A DNA stretch of 64,000 nucleotides from the NCBI GenBank assembly GCA_963700735.1, contig CAVOYR010000007.1:186001-250000 (forward strand), given 5' to 3'. The notes under the pieces were generated by a model. It worked only from the letters and a program-made list of their open reading frames with translations. It made no database searches and had not been told where the DNA came from. Source of the stretch: Anderseniella sp963700735. Its GTDB lineage: Bacteria > Pseudomonadota > Alphaproteobacteria > Rhizobiales > Aestuariivirgaceae. The position numbers and the translations under genes were made by a program. This document shows positions 26,669 through 35,485 of the stretch, piece by piece. Position 1 is the stretch's first letter. The number at the start of each line of letters is the position of its first letter.

Positions 26669-27877
26669 TCACTTGCCCCGCCGCAAAGACAGCGTGTCAT
26701 CGGAAAACGCTTCCGGCCCGCCGGTCAGCGGATCGGTAAACGCCTGCAGCAACTGTTCCAGCTCAGCCCGCGCGATATCGCGGGTGATGAACACCAGCCG
26801 CGTGCGCCGGTCGTCATCGGGCCACCGCGGCAGCCGCTCCGGCGGGTGCAGCACGTGCTGCACGCCATGCAGCACCATTGGCCGCTCCGGATCATCCTGC
26901 ATCTTCACGATGCCCTTCATCCGCAGCAGGTTCGGCCCGTGGTAGCTCTGCAACAGCTCCAGGAACAGCTCCAGTTGCATCTGCCCGATGGCATGGTCGG
27001 TCGCGACCGAAAACGAACTGATATGTTCGTCATGCCGGTTCACATCGTGATGATGATGATCGCCTTGCCCATCATGCCCCTCATGCCCGTCATGCCCGTT
27101 GCCGTGATCATGCGCATGCTCATGCGAGCTGCCGGAGCTGGTTGCATCACCGGCACCGCGACGCCGCGCCCGTCCGCGCGCCGCCCGGCCCGGCGCCTCG
27201 AATGCATCCGCCGCCATCCAGCGCCTCACCCGGGACGCCCTGTCACCGGGTTCGCCCTCCAGGTCAAACAGCCGCGCCGCCGTTGCCTCGCCGCGATGCG
27301 TGCTCAGCAGGCGGGCAGCCGGTGCCAGCTGGCGCAGCCGGAAAATGGTGTCGTGCAACTTCGTCTCGCCGTCGAGCCCGGTCAGCAGGTCGGTCTTGGT
27401 CAGCACCACCCGGTCCGCCACGGCCACCTGGCGCACGGCTTCCTCGTGCGCATCCAGCGTGGCCAGCCCGTTCACGCTGTCCACCACGGTTACCACGTTC
27501 TCCAGCCGGTACAGTTGCAGCAATTGCGGATGCCCCATCAGGGTCTGCAGCACGGGGGCCGGATCGGCAAGCCCTGTGGTCTCGATGATCACCCGGTCGA
27601 AGGCCTTCACGCTGCCATTGGCGCGGCGCTCTGCAAGGTCCAGCAGCGTGTCCACCAGGTCGCCCCGGATGGTGCAGCACAGGCACCCCGACGACATCTC
27701 GAACACGTTGCCATCGGCGGTCTCAACCAGCAGGTGGTCGATGCCGATCTCGCCGAACTCGTTGATGATCACCGCTGCATTGGCCAGCGCCTCATCCTTC
27801 AACAGGGCGTTGAGCAACGTGGTCTTGCCGGCCCCCAGGAAGCCTGTCAGGACCGAAACGGGAAGTGGGTGCGTCAT
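26669..27877 (-). CDS. CobW/COG0523 GTP-binding metallochaperone
   Basis: The 402-residue GTPase has the P-loop GFLGAGKTTLLN at residues 12-23, the Walker B/G2 region NEFGEIGID and the metal-binding GCLCC motif. The family guanine motif is TKTD. A long His/Asp/Gly-rich linker (about residues 240-290, including GDHHHHDV) precedes the C-terminal CobW domain (MKGIVKMQDDPERPMVLHGVQHV). Family members deliver Zn2+, Co2+ or similar metals. The His-rich linker suggests metal storage or sensing, though the metal is unknown. It is 9 bases behind a DMT transporter gene and directly before the ArsC-like gene, forming a probable three-gene unit. Confidence 0.9.
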   Translation of the reverse strand: MTHPLPVSVLTGFLGAGKTTLLNALLKDEALANAAVIINEFGEIGIDHLLVETADGNVFEMSSGCLCCTIRGDLVDTLLDLAERRANGSVKAFDRVIIETTGLADPAPVLQTLMGHPQLLQLYRLENVVTVVDSVNGLATLDAHEEAVRQVAVADRVVLTKTDLLTGLDGETKLHDTIFRLRQLAPAARLLSTHRGEATAARLFDLEGEPGDRASRVRRWMAADAFEAPGRAARGRARRRGAGDATSSGSSHEHAHDHGNGHDGHEGHDGQGDHHHHDVNRHDEHISSFSVATDHAIGQMQLELFLELLQSYHGPNLLRMKGIVKMQDDPERPMVLHGVQHVLHPPERLPRWPDDDRRTRLVFITRDIARAELEQLLQAFTDPLTGGPEAFSDDTLSLRRGK

Positions 27878-27886
27878 GTGCTTGAA

Positions 27887-28828
27887 CTAGCCTCCGGCAT
27901 GTCCGGTATCAGTGGACGAGTCTTGCCTGCGAACGCGCCGCCCGGCAACCCCCGCTGCAAACAGGGCTGCCAGCACCAGCCCGCCACCGATGAGTTCCTC
28001 CGTGGAGGGCGGCTCGGCCAGCAGGATCGCCGCCACCGCCACCGAAGTGACCGGCTCGATGTTGAAAAACGGCGCGACAGTCGAGGCAGGTGCCAGCTTG
28101 AGCGCCGACATCTGGCACAGGAACGCCACGCCATACGACAGCGCCACAACAGTCAGCGCAACAAGCCCGGTCACGGCAATTCCCTCGGGCGGAACGCCAG
28201 TGCCGCCATGAAGCATGGCAAACCCGCCCCGCAGCCAAATCACCATGGCGCCGAGCACCGGCACCAGCGCCAGGTGCACGATCAGGCCGAAATGCAGCAC
28301 CTCCATCCGGGCAGACAGGGCACGGCCCACGAAGAACTGCGTCATCGCCCCGGCTGCCGCCATGGTCGCCAGCAGCAGGCCGCGCCAGTCAGCCGCGCCG
28401 CCACCGGGACCTATTGCGATCACCAGCCCGGCAAAGGCCATGATGCCGATCAGCCACTGTACAAGGGTAATGCGTTGTCCCTCGATCAGCGGAGACAGCA
28501 ACAGGATGATGATTGGAAAGGTGAAGAAGATGATCACCGTCAGGGCCACCGGCATGTACTGGACCGCACCGAGATAGCCGATGGAGATGGACCCGGTTGC
28601 CAGCGTCATCAGGCAAAGCAGCCAGCCTGACCCGGCCGGCACCCGGATGCGCCAGCGCCAGATGATGGCCGCCAGCCCGATCAGAGCCGACATCGCCGCG
28701 ACCCGCCAGAACGCCGTCTCGATGACGGGTACGCCGGCGTTGAACGCAAACCGCGTGAACGGCGGGGCCAGCCCGTAGATGATACCGCCCGCCAGCGCGA
28801 AGGCGGCCCCCCTGCCAATGCTTGTCAT
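27887..28828 (-). CDS. DMT/EamA-family transporter
   Basis: The 313-residue membrane protein has ten hydrophobic segments in two EamA repeats, starting GAAFALAGGIIYGLAPPFTRF and including VAPFFNIEPVTSVAVAAILLAEPPS in the second. The substrate is unknown. The ATG at 28828 precedes the first helix; the in-frame upstream extension overlaps the carboxypeptidase gene and is Arg-rich, so I rejected it. It lies 40 bases behind the carboxypeptidase gene and 9 bases before the GTPase gene. Confidence 0.86.
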   Translation of the reverse strand: MTSIGRGAAFALAGGIIYGLAPPFTRFAFNAGVPVIETAFWRVAAMSALIGLAAIIWRWRIRVPAGSGWLLCLMTLATGSISIGYLGAVQYMPVALTVIIFFTFPIIILLLSPLIEGQRITLVQWLIGIMAFAGLVIAIGPGGGAADWRGLLLATMAAAGAMTQFFVGRALSARMEVLHFGLIVHLALVPVLGAMVIWLRGGFAMLHGGTGVPPEGIAVTGLVALTVVALSYGVAFLCQMSALKLAPASTVAPFFNIEPVTSVAVAAILLAEPPSTEELIGGGLVLAALFAAGVAGRRVRRQDSSTDTGHAGG

Positions 28829-28868
28829 GCTTTTAAAAGCCAGCAGGCGCGGCCTGGTTGCATCACGG

Positions 28869-30152
28869 TCAGCGGCCCGATGCCGAGGTGCGTTCCTTGC
28901 GGGCAGGCGCCGTCTTGACGGCTTGCGGCGTAGCCCCGGCCGGCTGGCTGCCCTTTGCCTTTTCGCGACCCGCCAGGCTGGCAAACGAGGCGAACGTGGC
29001 GGGTGCCACGACATCACACGATCCGCCCGATGCCGTCACGGCCTGGCACAACGCCTGGCTGTCGGCTTGCGTCATGGCGTACGAGACCGGCACGAAATCC
29101 TTGGTGTAAGGCAGCCGTACCACGCCCGCAGGCGCGTTCTTCAGCACGGCGGACCTGACCGCCTCGATGCCCGACACAACCGCTTCGGCCTCGGCGGCAC
29201 TCTTGTACTTGCCGAACGTGGCGCCCCAGCCGTTGAACTCGTTGGCATCAACCATGCGCAGCCCTTCCCCGCCACAAACCTCCTTGCGGAGGTTGACCGG
29301 GGTGCCGCCCTCGTTGGCGATGGCAGACAGCGCCATGGACCCGCCATAGCCGGCAGCATTTTCCATCACCACCTTGGCCTTGTGGGCCCGCGCCATGCCC
29401 GAGCGCGTGCCGAACAGCACCGTGACCAGCTTGCGGCCGCCCACGGTCGCGGTACCGATCAGGTTGAACCCCGACGGGCAGATGAACCCGGTCTTCATGC
29501 CGTCGGCCTTGTCCCAGATCTTCATCAGGTGATTGCGGTTGCGCAGCTTGCGCTTGCCGGCGGTCACGAACGGGGCCGAGTAGTATTTCCGGGCCTGCGG
29601 ATAGCGGGTCATCAGCGCCAGGGCCAGCAGTCCCATGTCGCGGGCCGTTGTCACCTGCTGCTTGTCGAACAGCCCGTGCGGATTGACGAAATGCGATCCG
29701 GTCATGCCAAGCTCGCGGGCCGTTGCGTTCATCAGCCGGGCGAAGTTCTGCTGCGAACCCGCCACGCCTTCAGCCAGCAGGGCCGCCATGTCATTGGCGG
29801 AATAGACCAGCAGCGCCTGCAACGCGAAATCGACGGATACCTTGGTGCCGGGCTTGAAGCCGATCTTGCTGGGCGGCGGCTCAGACGAGGCCTTGCTGAC
29901 CGTCAGCTTGGTATCGAGCGACAGCTTGCCCTGTTCGATGGCGCGAAACGTGACGTAGGCCGTCAGGATCTTGGTGAGTGATGCAGGGTACCAGGGCTTG
30001 CCGGCATCCCGCGCCACGATGGCCTGGCCCGTGGCGGCATCGAACACCAGCACGGGGTTTGCCGCCATGGCTGGCGTTGCAGCCGCGCCCGCCAGGGCTG
30101 CCGAAACCGCGCCGGCCGTGACCAGCGGCTTGAACAGGTTGATAAGTCGCAA
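28869..30152 (-). CDS. D-alanyl-D-alanine carboxypeptidase (PBP5/6 type)
   Basis: The 427-residue periplasmic enzyme trims peptidoglycan stem peptides. A signal peptide (residues 1-30, ending ATPAMA) precedes the serine-protease-like domain with all three motifs: SLTK at 58-61, SAN at 118-120 and KTG at 220-222. The C-terminal 150 residues contain a region (VSYAMTQADSQALCQAV) that vaguely resembles SPOR modules and end in a basic Pro/Ala tail. I chose the TTG at 30152 because GGAG lies six bases upstream and it gives a clean signal peptide. An ATG at 30197 is the alternative and would add 15 residues. Confidence 0.88.
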   Translation of the reverse strand: MRLINLFKPLVTAGAVSAALAGAAATPAMAANPVLVFDAATGQAIVARDAGKPWYPASLTKILTAYVTFRAIEQGKLSLDTKLTVSKASSEPPPSKIGFKPGTKVSVDFALQALLVYSANDMAALLAEGVAGSQQNFARLMNATARELGMTGSHFVNPHGLFDKQQVTTARDMGLLALALMTRYPQARKYYSAPFVTAGKRKLRNRNHLMKIWDKADGMKTGFICPSGFNLIGTATVGGRKLVTVLFGTRSGMARAHKAKVVMENAAGYGGSMALSAIANEGGTPVNLRKEVCGGEGLRMVDANEFNGWGATFGKYKSAAEAEAVVSGIEAVRSAVLKNAPAGVVRLPYTKDFVPVSYAMTQADSQALCQAVTASGGSCDVVAPATFASFASLAGREKAKGSQPAGATPQAVKTAPARKERTSASGR

Positions 30153-30287
30153 ACCAGGCTCCAATCCGTGTGTGCCGCCCCCGGTCCACCGCCTCATGGG
30201 TAGCACTCCTGCCGTGCCGGGATCAATGGCGGCCCCGGTACGGACGCCGGCATTGTTGTCGCGGCGGCCCCTGCAGGAGGGTGGATT

Positions 30288-30374
30288 TGGTGCCCCTGGC
30301 CGGAATCGAACCAGCACGCCCTTTCAGGCAACAGATTTTGAGTCTGCCGCGTCTACCAGTTCCGCCACAGGGGC
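30288..30374 (-). tRNA. tRNA-Leu (anticodon CAA)
   Basis: The minus strand folds into a class II tRNA with acceptor GCCCCTG/CAGGGGC, a long variable arm, the T arm GGTTCGATTCC and an encoded CCA end. The anticodon loop CTCAAAA gives CAA, reading TTG codons. It lies between the carboxypeptidase and DedA-type genes. Confidence 0.95.
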
Positions 30375-30494
30375 CCTCAAATCGCGCCGGACTATAGGCC
30401 GCCAATGGCCATCGTCAACAGCAAACCTTGCCGCAATGCCGCAGCCAACAAGCCCGATGGACAAATCGGCGGCGCCAGCGTATTGCCGTCGGCC

Positions 30495-31076
30495 ATGCTG
30501 AGAGGAATATACGACTGGCTCATGAGACTTGCCGCCCATCGCCACGCGCAATGGATACTGGCGTTTGTCTCGTTCATCGAGAGCTCGGTGTTTCCGATCC
30601 CGCCGGATGCCCTGCTGGTGCCGATGACCCTGGCCAAGCCGCGCCGGGCCTGGATATACGCCACCATCTGCACAATCGCATCCGTACTGGGCGGCCTCGC
30701 GGGGTACGCAATCGGCTACTGGCTGTTTGACACCCTCGGCCAGATGATCATCGACTTCTACCAGCTCGGCAACAAGTTCATCGACTTCCAGGACAAGTTC
30801 AACGAGTGGGGCCTGCCCATCGTGTTCTTTGCCGGGCTGACGCCGTTTCCCTACAAGGTAATCACCTTGATGAGCGGCGTCACGGAGATGGCGCTGCCGG
30901 TGTTCATCGCAGCGTCCGTGGTGTCGCGCGGCATCCGCTTCTACCTTGTGTGCGGGCTGCTCTACTTCTTCGGCGAGCCGGTGCGGTTGTTCATCGAGAA
31001 GTACCTCGGGCTGGTCACCCTCGCTGCCGGCGTTCTGCTGGTGGGCGGTTTTGTCGCCGTGAAATACCTGCTTTAA
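30495..31076 (+). CDS. YqaA/DedA-family membrane protein
   Basis: The 193-residue inner-membrane protein belongs to the SNARE-associated/DedA superfamily, YqaA branch. The N-terminal motif FVSFIESSVFPIPPDALLVPM is diagnostic, and the later FFAGLTPFPYKVITLMSGV matches the conserved re-entrant region. Five or six hydrophobic helices are visible. Relatives act in lipid or undecaprenyl-phosphate movement across the membrane; this branch is poorly studied. The ATG at 30495 matches the usual N-terminus (MLRGIYDWLMRLAAH) though its ribosome site is weak. The dsbB-like gene follows 18 bases later. Confidence 0.88.
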   Translation: MLRGIYDWLMRLAAHRHAQWILAFVSFIESSVFPIPPDALLVPMTLAKPRRAWIYATICTIASVLGGLAGYAIGYWLFDTLGQMIIDFYQLGNKFIDFQDKFNEWGLPIVFFAGLTPFPYKVITLMSGVTEMALPVFIAASVVSRGIRFYLVCGLLYFFGEPVRLFIEKYLGLVTLAAGVLLVGGFVAVKYLL

Positions 31077-31094
31077 CTACTAGGCTCGGGTGCC

Positions 31095-31613
31095 ATGACA
31101 CGAGATCAGCAGCAGGTACGCCAGATTGCCCTGATGACGCTGGCGCTTGCCGCCGCCACCCTGGCAGGCGCGTGGGCCTTCGAGATCGTCGGCGGCTACA
31201 AGCCGTGTGCGTTGTGCCTGCAGCAGCGCTGGGCCTACTATTTCTCGCTGCCCGTGCTCGCGCTCATCGTCATTCGCCTTGGCCGGCCGGGCACCGACAT
31301 CGACGTCGTGCGCTGGGCTTTCCTCGCCGTGGCGCTGGCCTTCCTGCTCAACGCCGGGCTGGGCATCTATCACTCGGGCGTGGAATGGGGCTGGTTTGAA
31401 GGCCCTGCAGCGTGCTCGTCCGGCGCCGGTCTGTCCGGTGGCCTGCCTGACCTCACCAGGGCGAAGGTGATCAACTGCTCCGATGCCCAGTGGCGCATGT
31501 TCGGTCTGTCGTTTGCCGGCTGGAACGTGGTTGTGTCGGTAGTGCTTGTGGCGCTTGCGGCCATCGGAATCAGGCGCACATACGCCTACGGGTCGAGCTC
31601 GGTATCCCAGTAG
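31095..31613 (+). CDS. Disulfide bond formation protein DsbB-like
   Basis: The 172-residue four-helix membrane protein has the DsbB cysteine pairs: Cys38 and Cys41 in KPCALCLQQR, and Cys107 and Cys128 in a periplasmic loop. DsbB reoxidises DsbA and passes electrons to quinone. No dsbA gene is adjacent. It sits directly behind the YqaA-type gene. Its last 28 bases overlap the end of the convergent HNH gene. Confidence 0.88.
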   Translation: MTRDQQQVRQIALMTLALAAATLAGAWAFEIVGGYKPCALCLQQRWAYYFSLPVLALIVIRLGRPGTDIDVVRWAFLAVALAFLLNAGLGIYHSGVEWGWFEGPAACSSGAGLSGGLPDLTRAKVINCSDAQWRMFGLSFAGWNVVVSVVLVALAAIGIRRTYAYGSSSVSQ

Positions 31614-32179
31614 AGATAATCCTGCCAGCTGTCGTGCAGGTAGTTCGGCGGAAAATGCCGTCCGTTGGCGTGCAGCTGGTGCACCGTAGGCTTTTCCGGC
31701 AGGCTGGCCGGGTGCATGCCGCAGTCCCGTGGCATCTTGTTGCCCTTGCGCAGGTTGCACGGGCTGCAGGCGGTGATCACGTTGTCCCAGGTGGTCTGCC
31801 CGCCCTTCGACCGTGGCACCACGTGATCGAACGTCAACTCCTCGCCGTGGCCGCAATACTGGCAGGTAAACCTGTCCCGCAGGAACACGTTGAACCGGGT
31901 GAACGCCGGATGCCGGGCCGGCTTGACGTAGGACTTGAGCGACACGACCGACGGCAGCCGGAATTCGAAGCTGGGTGAGCGCACCATGGTGTCGTACTCC
32001 GACACGATGTCCACGCGGTCAAGAAACACCGCCTTGACCACATCCTGCCAGCACCACAGTGACAGCGGATAATAGCTGAGTGGTCTGTAGTCGGCATTCA
32101 GGACGAGGGCCGGGCAACTTTCCGGCGCGACGTTGGCGTGCAGCACGTTCCTTCCCCTGATTCTGGATGGTGAATCCAA
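31586..32179 (-). CDS. HNH endonuclease family protein
   Basis: The 197-residue protein has an HNH domain in its second half: FTCQYCGHGEELTFDHVVPRSKGGQTTWDNVITACSPCN, with paired zinc-ligand CxxC motifs and the catalytic HH/N/H elements. The first half (LVLNADYRPLSYYPLSLWCWQDVVKAVFLDRV) is the conserved N-terminal region of the chromosomal HNH family seen in many alphaproteobacteria. Its biological role is unknown; it is not part of a restriction or phage locus here. Its stop lies inside dsbB on the opposite strand. Confidence 0.88.
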   Translation of the reverse strand: MDSPSRIRGRNVLHANVAPESCPALVLNADYRPLSYYPLSLWCWQDVVKAVFLDRVDIVSEYDTMVRSPSFEFRLPSVVSLKSYVKPARHPAFTRFNVFLRDRFTCQYCGHGEELTFDHVVPRSKGGQTTWDNVITACSPCNLRKGNKMPRDCGMHPASLPEKPTVHQLHANGRHFPPNYLHDSWQDYLYWDTELDP

Positions 32180-32269
32180 GGTGAGACAGCACTACTATAT
32201 CTTGTGCAACGAACGTGTGAAGGCCCGAAATTTACCCGTCCCACCCTGTGATCTGACGATCCACACGCG

Positions 32270-32917
32270 TCACCCGCCGGCACTGCCCTGCTCCGCAACG
32301 TAATGGTCCCACAGGTAGCGAGCCGCAACCGACCGCCATGGCCGCCAGGCGTCCGCCAGCCCGTCCATCGCAGCAACGGGCGGTGGCTCATCCAGGCCCA
32401 GCAACCGCTGCAACCCCACCCGTACGGCAAGGTCGCCGGCCGGCCACGCATCGCTGCGGCCCATGCACGTCATCAGGTAGATGTCGGCGCTCCACCGGCC
32501 GATGCCCTTCAGCCGCATCAGTGCCGCCGACGCCTGCGCATCGTCCAGCGCCTCAAGTGCCTCGAAGCTGAAGCTGCCATCGCGCACGGCGGCAGATGCA
32601 GCAATGATGGTGCGCGCCTTCGCCCTAGTCAGGCCAAGGCTGGCAACTTCTGCCTCGTTGAGCTCAGCCAGCACGTGCGGCTCGAACGGGGCCAGCGCCG
32701 CGCTGACCCGGCCCCAGATCACCGCTGCCGCCCGCGCCGAAATCAGCTGGCCGGTCACGATCCAGCCAAGCCCCTCCAGCCCGCCCGGCCGGCGCCGCAA
32801 GCGGGGCAATCCATTGCGTGCATGCAACAGGCCAAAGCGTGGGTCCGCCGCCACGAGAGCCTCTGCCGCCCGTTCCAGATCATACTGCGTGTTGATCGCA
32901 AATCCGTTTGCCTGCAT
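32270..32917 (-). CDS. DNA-3-methyladenine glycosylase II (AlkA-like)
   Basis: The 215-residue HhH-GPD-family DNA glycosylase removes alkylated purines. The helix-hairpin-helix motif is LKGIGRWSADIYL, followed by the catalytic Asp in WPAGDLAVR. It lacks the N-terminal Ada or AlkA extra domain and the iron-sulfur cluster of MutY/Nth enzymes, so it is the short AlkA type. It is divergent from gluQ; the two start codons are 55 bases apart. Confidence 0.88.
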   Translation of the reverse strand: MQANGFAINTQYDLERAAEALVAADPRFGLLHARNGLPRLRRRPGGLEGLGWIVTGQLISARAAAVIWGRVSAALAPFEPHVLAELNEAEVASLGLTRAKARTIIAASAAVRDGSFSFEALEALDDAQASAALMRLKGIGRWSADIYLMTCMGRSDAWPAGDLAVRVGLQRLLGLDEPPPVAAMDGLADAWRPWRSVAARYLWDHYVAEQGSAGG

Positions 32918-32972
32918 GAAGGCCGACTATACCGGCACGCCCGGCGGCAGCAACCGGAACGACGAAAGGCGC

Positions 32973-33827
32973 ATGATGGCAGGACGCAAGTTCCGCTTTG
33001 CCCCAAGCCCCAACGGGCGGCTTCACCTCGGCCATGCCTACTCGGCCCTGTTCAGCTGGCAGCAGGCGCGTCTGCATGACGGTCAGTGCCTGCTGCGCAT
33101 CGAGGACATCGACACCGCGCGCTGCAGGCAGGAGTACGTCGACGCCATTGCCGAAGACCTCTCATGGCTGGGCCTCCACTGGCCGCAACCGGTTCGCCGC
33201 CAGTCGCGCCACATGCACGACTACATCGCCGTCATCGACCGGCTTGAACGCCTGCGCCTGCTCTACCCGTGCTTCTGCACCCGTGCGCAACTCGCCACCC
33301 ATGAGGGCCCGCGCGATCCCGATGGTGCCGTCATATACCCCGGCCATTGCCGCCTGCTGACAGCGCAGGAGCGCCAGCGCCGAATGACGGCCGGCCAGCC
33401 CTATGCCTTGCGCCTCGACATGGCCAAGGCCATCGTCGCTGCCGGGTCCAACCTCACCTTTCGCGAGCTTGGCACCGGCCCGGACGGCCAAACCGGCACC
33501 GTTGCCTGCCAACCGCAGCGCTGGGGTGATGTCATCCTGGCCCGCAAGGACATCGGCACCAGCTACCACATCGCCGTCGTCCACGATGACGCCCTGCAGG
33601 CGATCACCCATGTCACGCGCGGCCACGACCTGTTCCACGCCACCTCGATCCACCGTGTGCTGCAGTCGATCCTGGAGTTTCCGCAACCCGCCTACATCCA
33701 CCATCCGCTGATCCCGGACGAGACCGGCCGCAAGCTGTCGAAGAGTGCCGGTGACCGCTCACTCGCCTCGCTGCGCGACGACGGCGCAACTGCCGCAGAC
33801 ATCCGCATCCTGCTGGGGTTCGGCTGA
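32973..33827 (+). CDS. gluQ: Glutamyl-Q tRNA(Asp) synthetase
   Basis: The 284-residue protein is a truncated glutamyl-tRNA synthetase paralogue that attaches glutamate to queuosine in tRNA-Asp. Class I motifs are FAPSPNGRLHLGHAYSAL (HIGH variant) and KLSKS near residue 253. The zinc-site cysteines are in YPCFCTRAQ and YPGHC. It lacks the anticodon-binding domain, as expected for GluQ. The ATG at 32973 with GAAAGG just upstream is the start; the long upstream open frame is antisense to the glycosylase gene. Confidence 0.93.
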   Translation: MMAGRKFRFAPSPNGRLHLGHAYSALFSWQQARLHDGQCLLRIEDIDTARCRQEYVDAIAEDLSWLGLHWPQPVRRQSRHMHDYIAVIDRLERLRLLYPCFCTRAQLATHEGPRDPDGAVIYPGHCRLLTAQERQRRMTAGQPYALRLDMAKAIVAAGSNLTFRELGTGPDGQTGTVACQPQRWGDVILARKDIGTSYHIAVVHDDALQAITHVTRGHDLFHATSIHRVLQSILEFPQPAYIHHPLIPDETGRKLSKSAGDRSLASLRDDGATAADIRILLGFG

Positions 33828-33832
33828 CCGCC

Positions 33833-34774
33833 TCAGCCGAGCAGCATCAGCACCACGCTAAGGCTAACCACCGACAAGGCGGTGCCGGCCGCGATCGCCG
33901 CCGAGACAACCGCCTCGCCACTGCCTTGCCGCTCGGCAAAAATATAGGCATTGGCCCCGGCGGGAAGCGCTGCAAACAGCGTGACCACCTCTGCCTCGAC
34001 GCGGCCCAGCTCGAATACCTGGGTGGCGAGCAACCAAGCCGCCACCGGCATGACGGCAAGCTTCAGCACCAGCAGCACGGCCAGCGCCGTCCTGTTGCCG
34101 GCAATCGAGAACCGCGACAGGGACAGCCCGAGTGCAAACAACGCTGCCGGCACGGCCGCCTGCCCCAGCATGGAAGTCACCTTGTCAACCACCGGCGCCA
34201 GTCCTAACCCGGTAAAGTTCCACAAGGTGCCCGCAACGATACCGATGATGATCGGATTGCCGACGAGGTCCCTTGCCAGCGCCCGCACAAGGCCATTTCG
34301 GTTTGTGGCCCCCGTTGCTGCCTGCGCCAGCACCGTGGCAGCCAGCCATTGCAGTGGCAGGTGGATGGTCAGGATCAACGCCATCGGCAACAGCGCCGCA
34401 TTGCCGAAGTGCGCCACGCCCAGCGGCAGGCCCAGCATCACCGTGTTGCCGAAACCGGCCCCCAGCGCGGCCGGCGCTCCGCCCGAACCGCCAAGGCCCG
34501 GCACCTTGCGCGACAGGCCGATCGCCAGCACCCAGATCACCACCACGGCCCCGAAAAACGCCCCCCACAGCGCCCAAGGCGGCTGTGATGGCAAGCCGAA
34601 CGACACCATCGCCCGGAACAACAGGGCAGGCACGGCAAACGCGAACACGAACTGTGACAGCCCGCGTGCCGAGCCCTCGCCGAACCAGCCCGCCTTGCCG
34701 GCCCCGAACCCGATCAGGATCAGCGCAAACACCGGTGCCACCGTACCGGACACGTCGCCTACACCTGTGATCAC
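33833..34774 (-). CDS. AEC-family auxin efflux carrier-type transporter
   Basis: The 313-residue membrane protein has ten helices with the AEC pattern, including FGNTVMLGLPLGVAHFG, ARDLVGNPIIIGIVAGTLWNFTGL and the ending LPAGANAYIFAERQGSGEAVVSAAIAAGTALSVVSL. Members export organic acids such as malate or malonate; the substrate here is unknown. A GTG at 34774 with GGGAG seven bases upstream is chosen; the longer frame has no family-like residues. It is divergent from the first methyltransferase gene with only about 50 bases between starts. Confidence 0.86.
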   Translation of the reverse strand: MITGVGDVSGTVAPVFALILIGFGAGKAGWFGEGSARGLSQFVFAFAVPALLFRAMVSFGLPSQPPWALWGAFFGAVVVIWVLAIGLSRKVPGLGGSGGAPAALGAGFGNTVMLGLPLGVAHFGNAALLPMALILTIHLPLQWLAATVLAQAATGATNRNGLVRALARDLVGNPIIIGIVAGTLWNFTGLGLAPVVDKVTSMLGQAAVPAALFALGLSLSRFSIAGNRTALAVLLVLKLAVMPVAAWLLATQVFELGRVEAEVVTLFAALPAGANAYIFAERQGSGEAVVSAAIAAGTALSVVSLSVVLMLLG

Positions 34775-34790
34775 ACCGGAGTCTCCCGCA

Positions 34791-34818
34791 TTGCCAACAT
34801 GCATAAGTGCGATACACT
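34791..34818 (+). promoter_or_regulatory. Candidate promoter for the tandem methyltransferases
   Basis: TTGCCA at 34791-34796 and TACACT at 34813-34818 are separated by 16 bases. Transcription would begin about position 34825, which coincides with the preferred ATG at 34826. The mRNA could therefore be leaderless, and no ribosome site precedes that ATG. Confidence 0.35.
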
Positions 34819-34825
34819 GATTGTC

Positions 34826-35485
34826 ATGACCGGTTCCAGCAGAATACCGCCCGATGTCGATGACGAGGCCGCGCGCTTGCTGGAGCGCGCCTATTCGCTG
34901 GAAACCGACGAAGACACCCGCGCACTGTATCGCGACTGGGCCGGCACCTATGACAGGACCATGCTGGACGGGCTGGGCTACACCTCGCCGGCGCATATTG
35001 CGGCATTGCTGGCAAGTCACTTGCGGGACCGCCAATCGAGTGTGCTCGATGTCGGCTGCGGGACAGGGCTGGCGGGAGCCGAGCTTGCCGGCCATGGCTT
35101 CACTGTCATCGATGGCCTGGACTATTCAGCCGAGATGCTCAGCGTCGCTGGTAACCGCGGCATCTATCGCAAACTCATCGAGGCCGACCTGACTGGCCCG
35201 CTCGCGCTGCCTGATGCGGCGTGGGACGGCGCCATCTGCACCGGCACCTTCACCCACGGCCATGTTGGTCCAGGATGCCTGCGAGAACTGTTCCGCCTGT
35301 TGAAGCCGGGTGCGCTGTTTGCATTCTCAGTCAATGCAGGCGTGTGGGACGAAATGGGCTTCGGCACCGAACTTCAGGCCATCGAGGGCGATGGCATTGC
35401 AGGTCTCATCAGCCGGACCGCAGGACGGAACTACCAGACCGCCGGTCAACCCGACAGCTGGCTGAACCTCTGTGAGCGCCGATAA
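34826..35485 (+). CDS. Class I SAM-dependent methyltransferase (first of a tandem pair)
   Basis: The 219-residue protein has the SAM motif VLDVGCGTGLAG at about residues 74-85, DGLDYSAEML and DGAICTGTFTHGHV, a pattern found in methyltransferases related to the Williams-Beuren-region protein family. The segment ALYRDWAGTYD is shared with the next gene, so the two are tandem paralogues. The substrate is unknown. The ATG at 34826 (MTGSSRIPPD) is preferred; an alternative at 34799 adds nine residues. Its last 14 bases overlap the second gene. Confidence 0.78.
   Translation: MTGSSRIPPDVDDEAARLLERAYSLETDEDTRALYRDWAGTYDRTMLDGLGYTSPAHIAALLASHLRDRQSSVLDVGCGTGLAGAELAGHGFTVIDGLDYSAEMLSVAGNRGIYRKLIEADLTGPLALPDAAWDGAICTGTFTHGHVGPGCLRELFRLLKPGALFAFSVNAGVWDEMGFGTELQAIEGDGIAGLISRTAGRNYQTAGQPDSWLNLCERR

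Noticed and set aside
27030..27130. Repeated CATGCCC/CATGATG units resembling a short repeat array
   Set aside because: They encode the His-rich linker of the GTPase; there are no spacers or constant repeat length, so this is not CRISPR.
26579..28630. 683-codon plus-strand frame over the COG0523 GTPase and a transporter gene
   Set aside because: It is Gln/His/Arg-rich without any domain and lies opposite two recognised genes.
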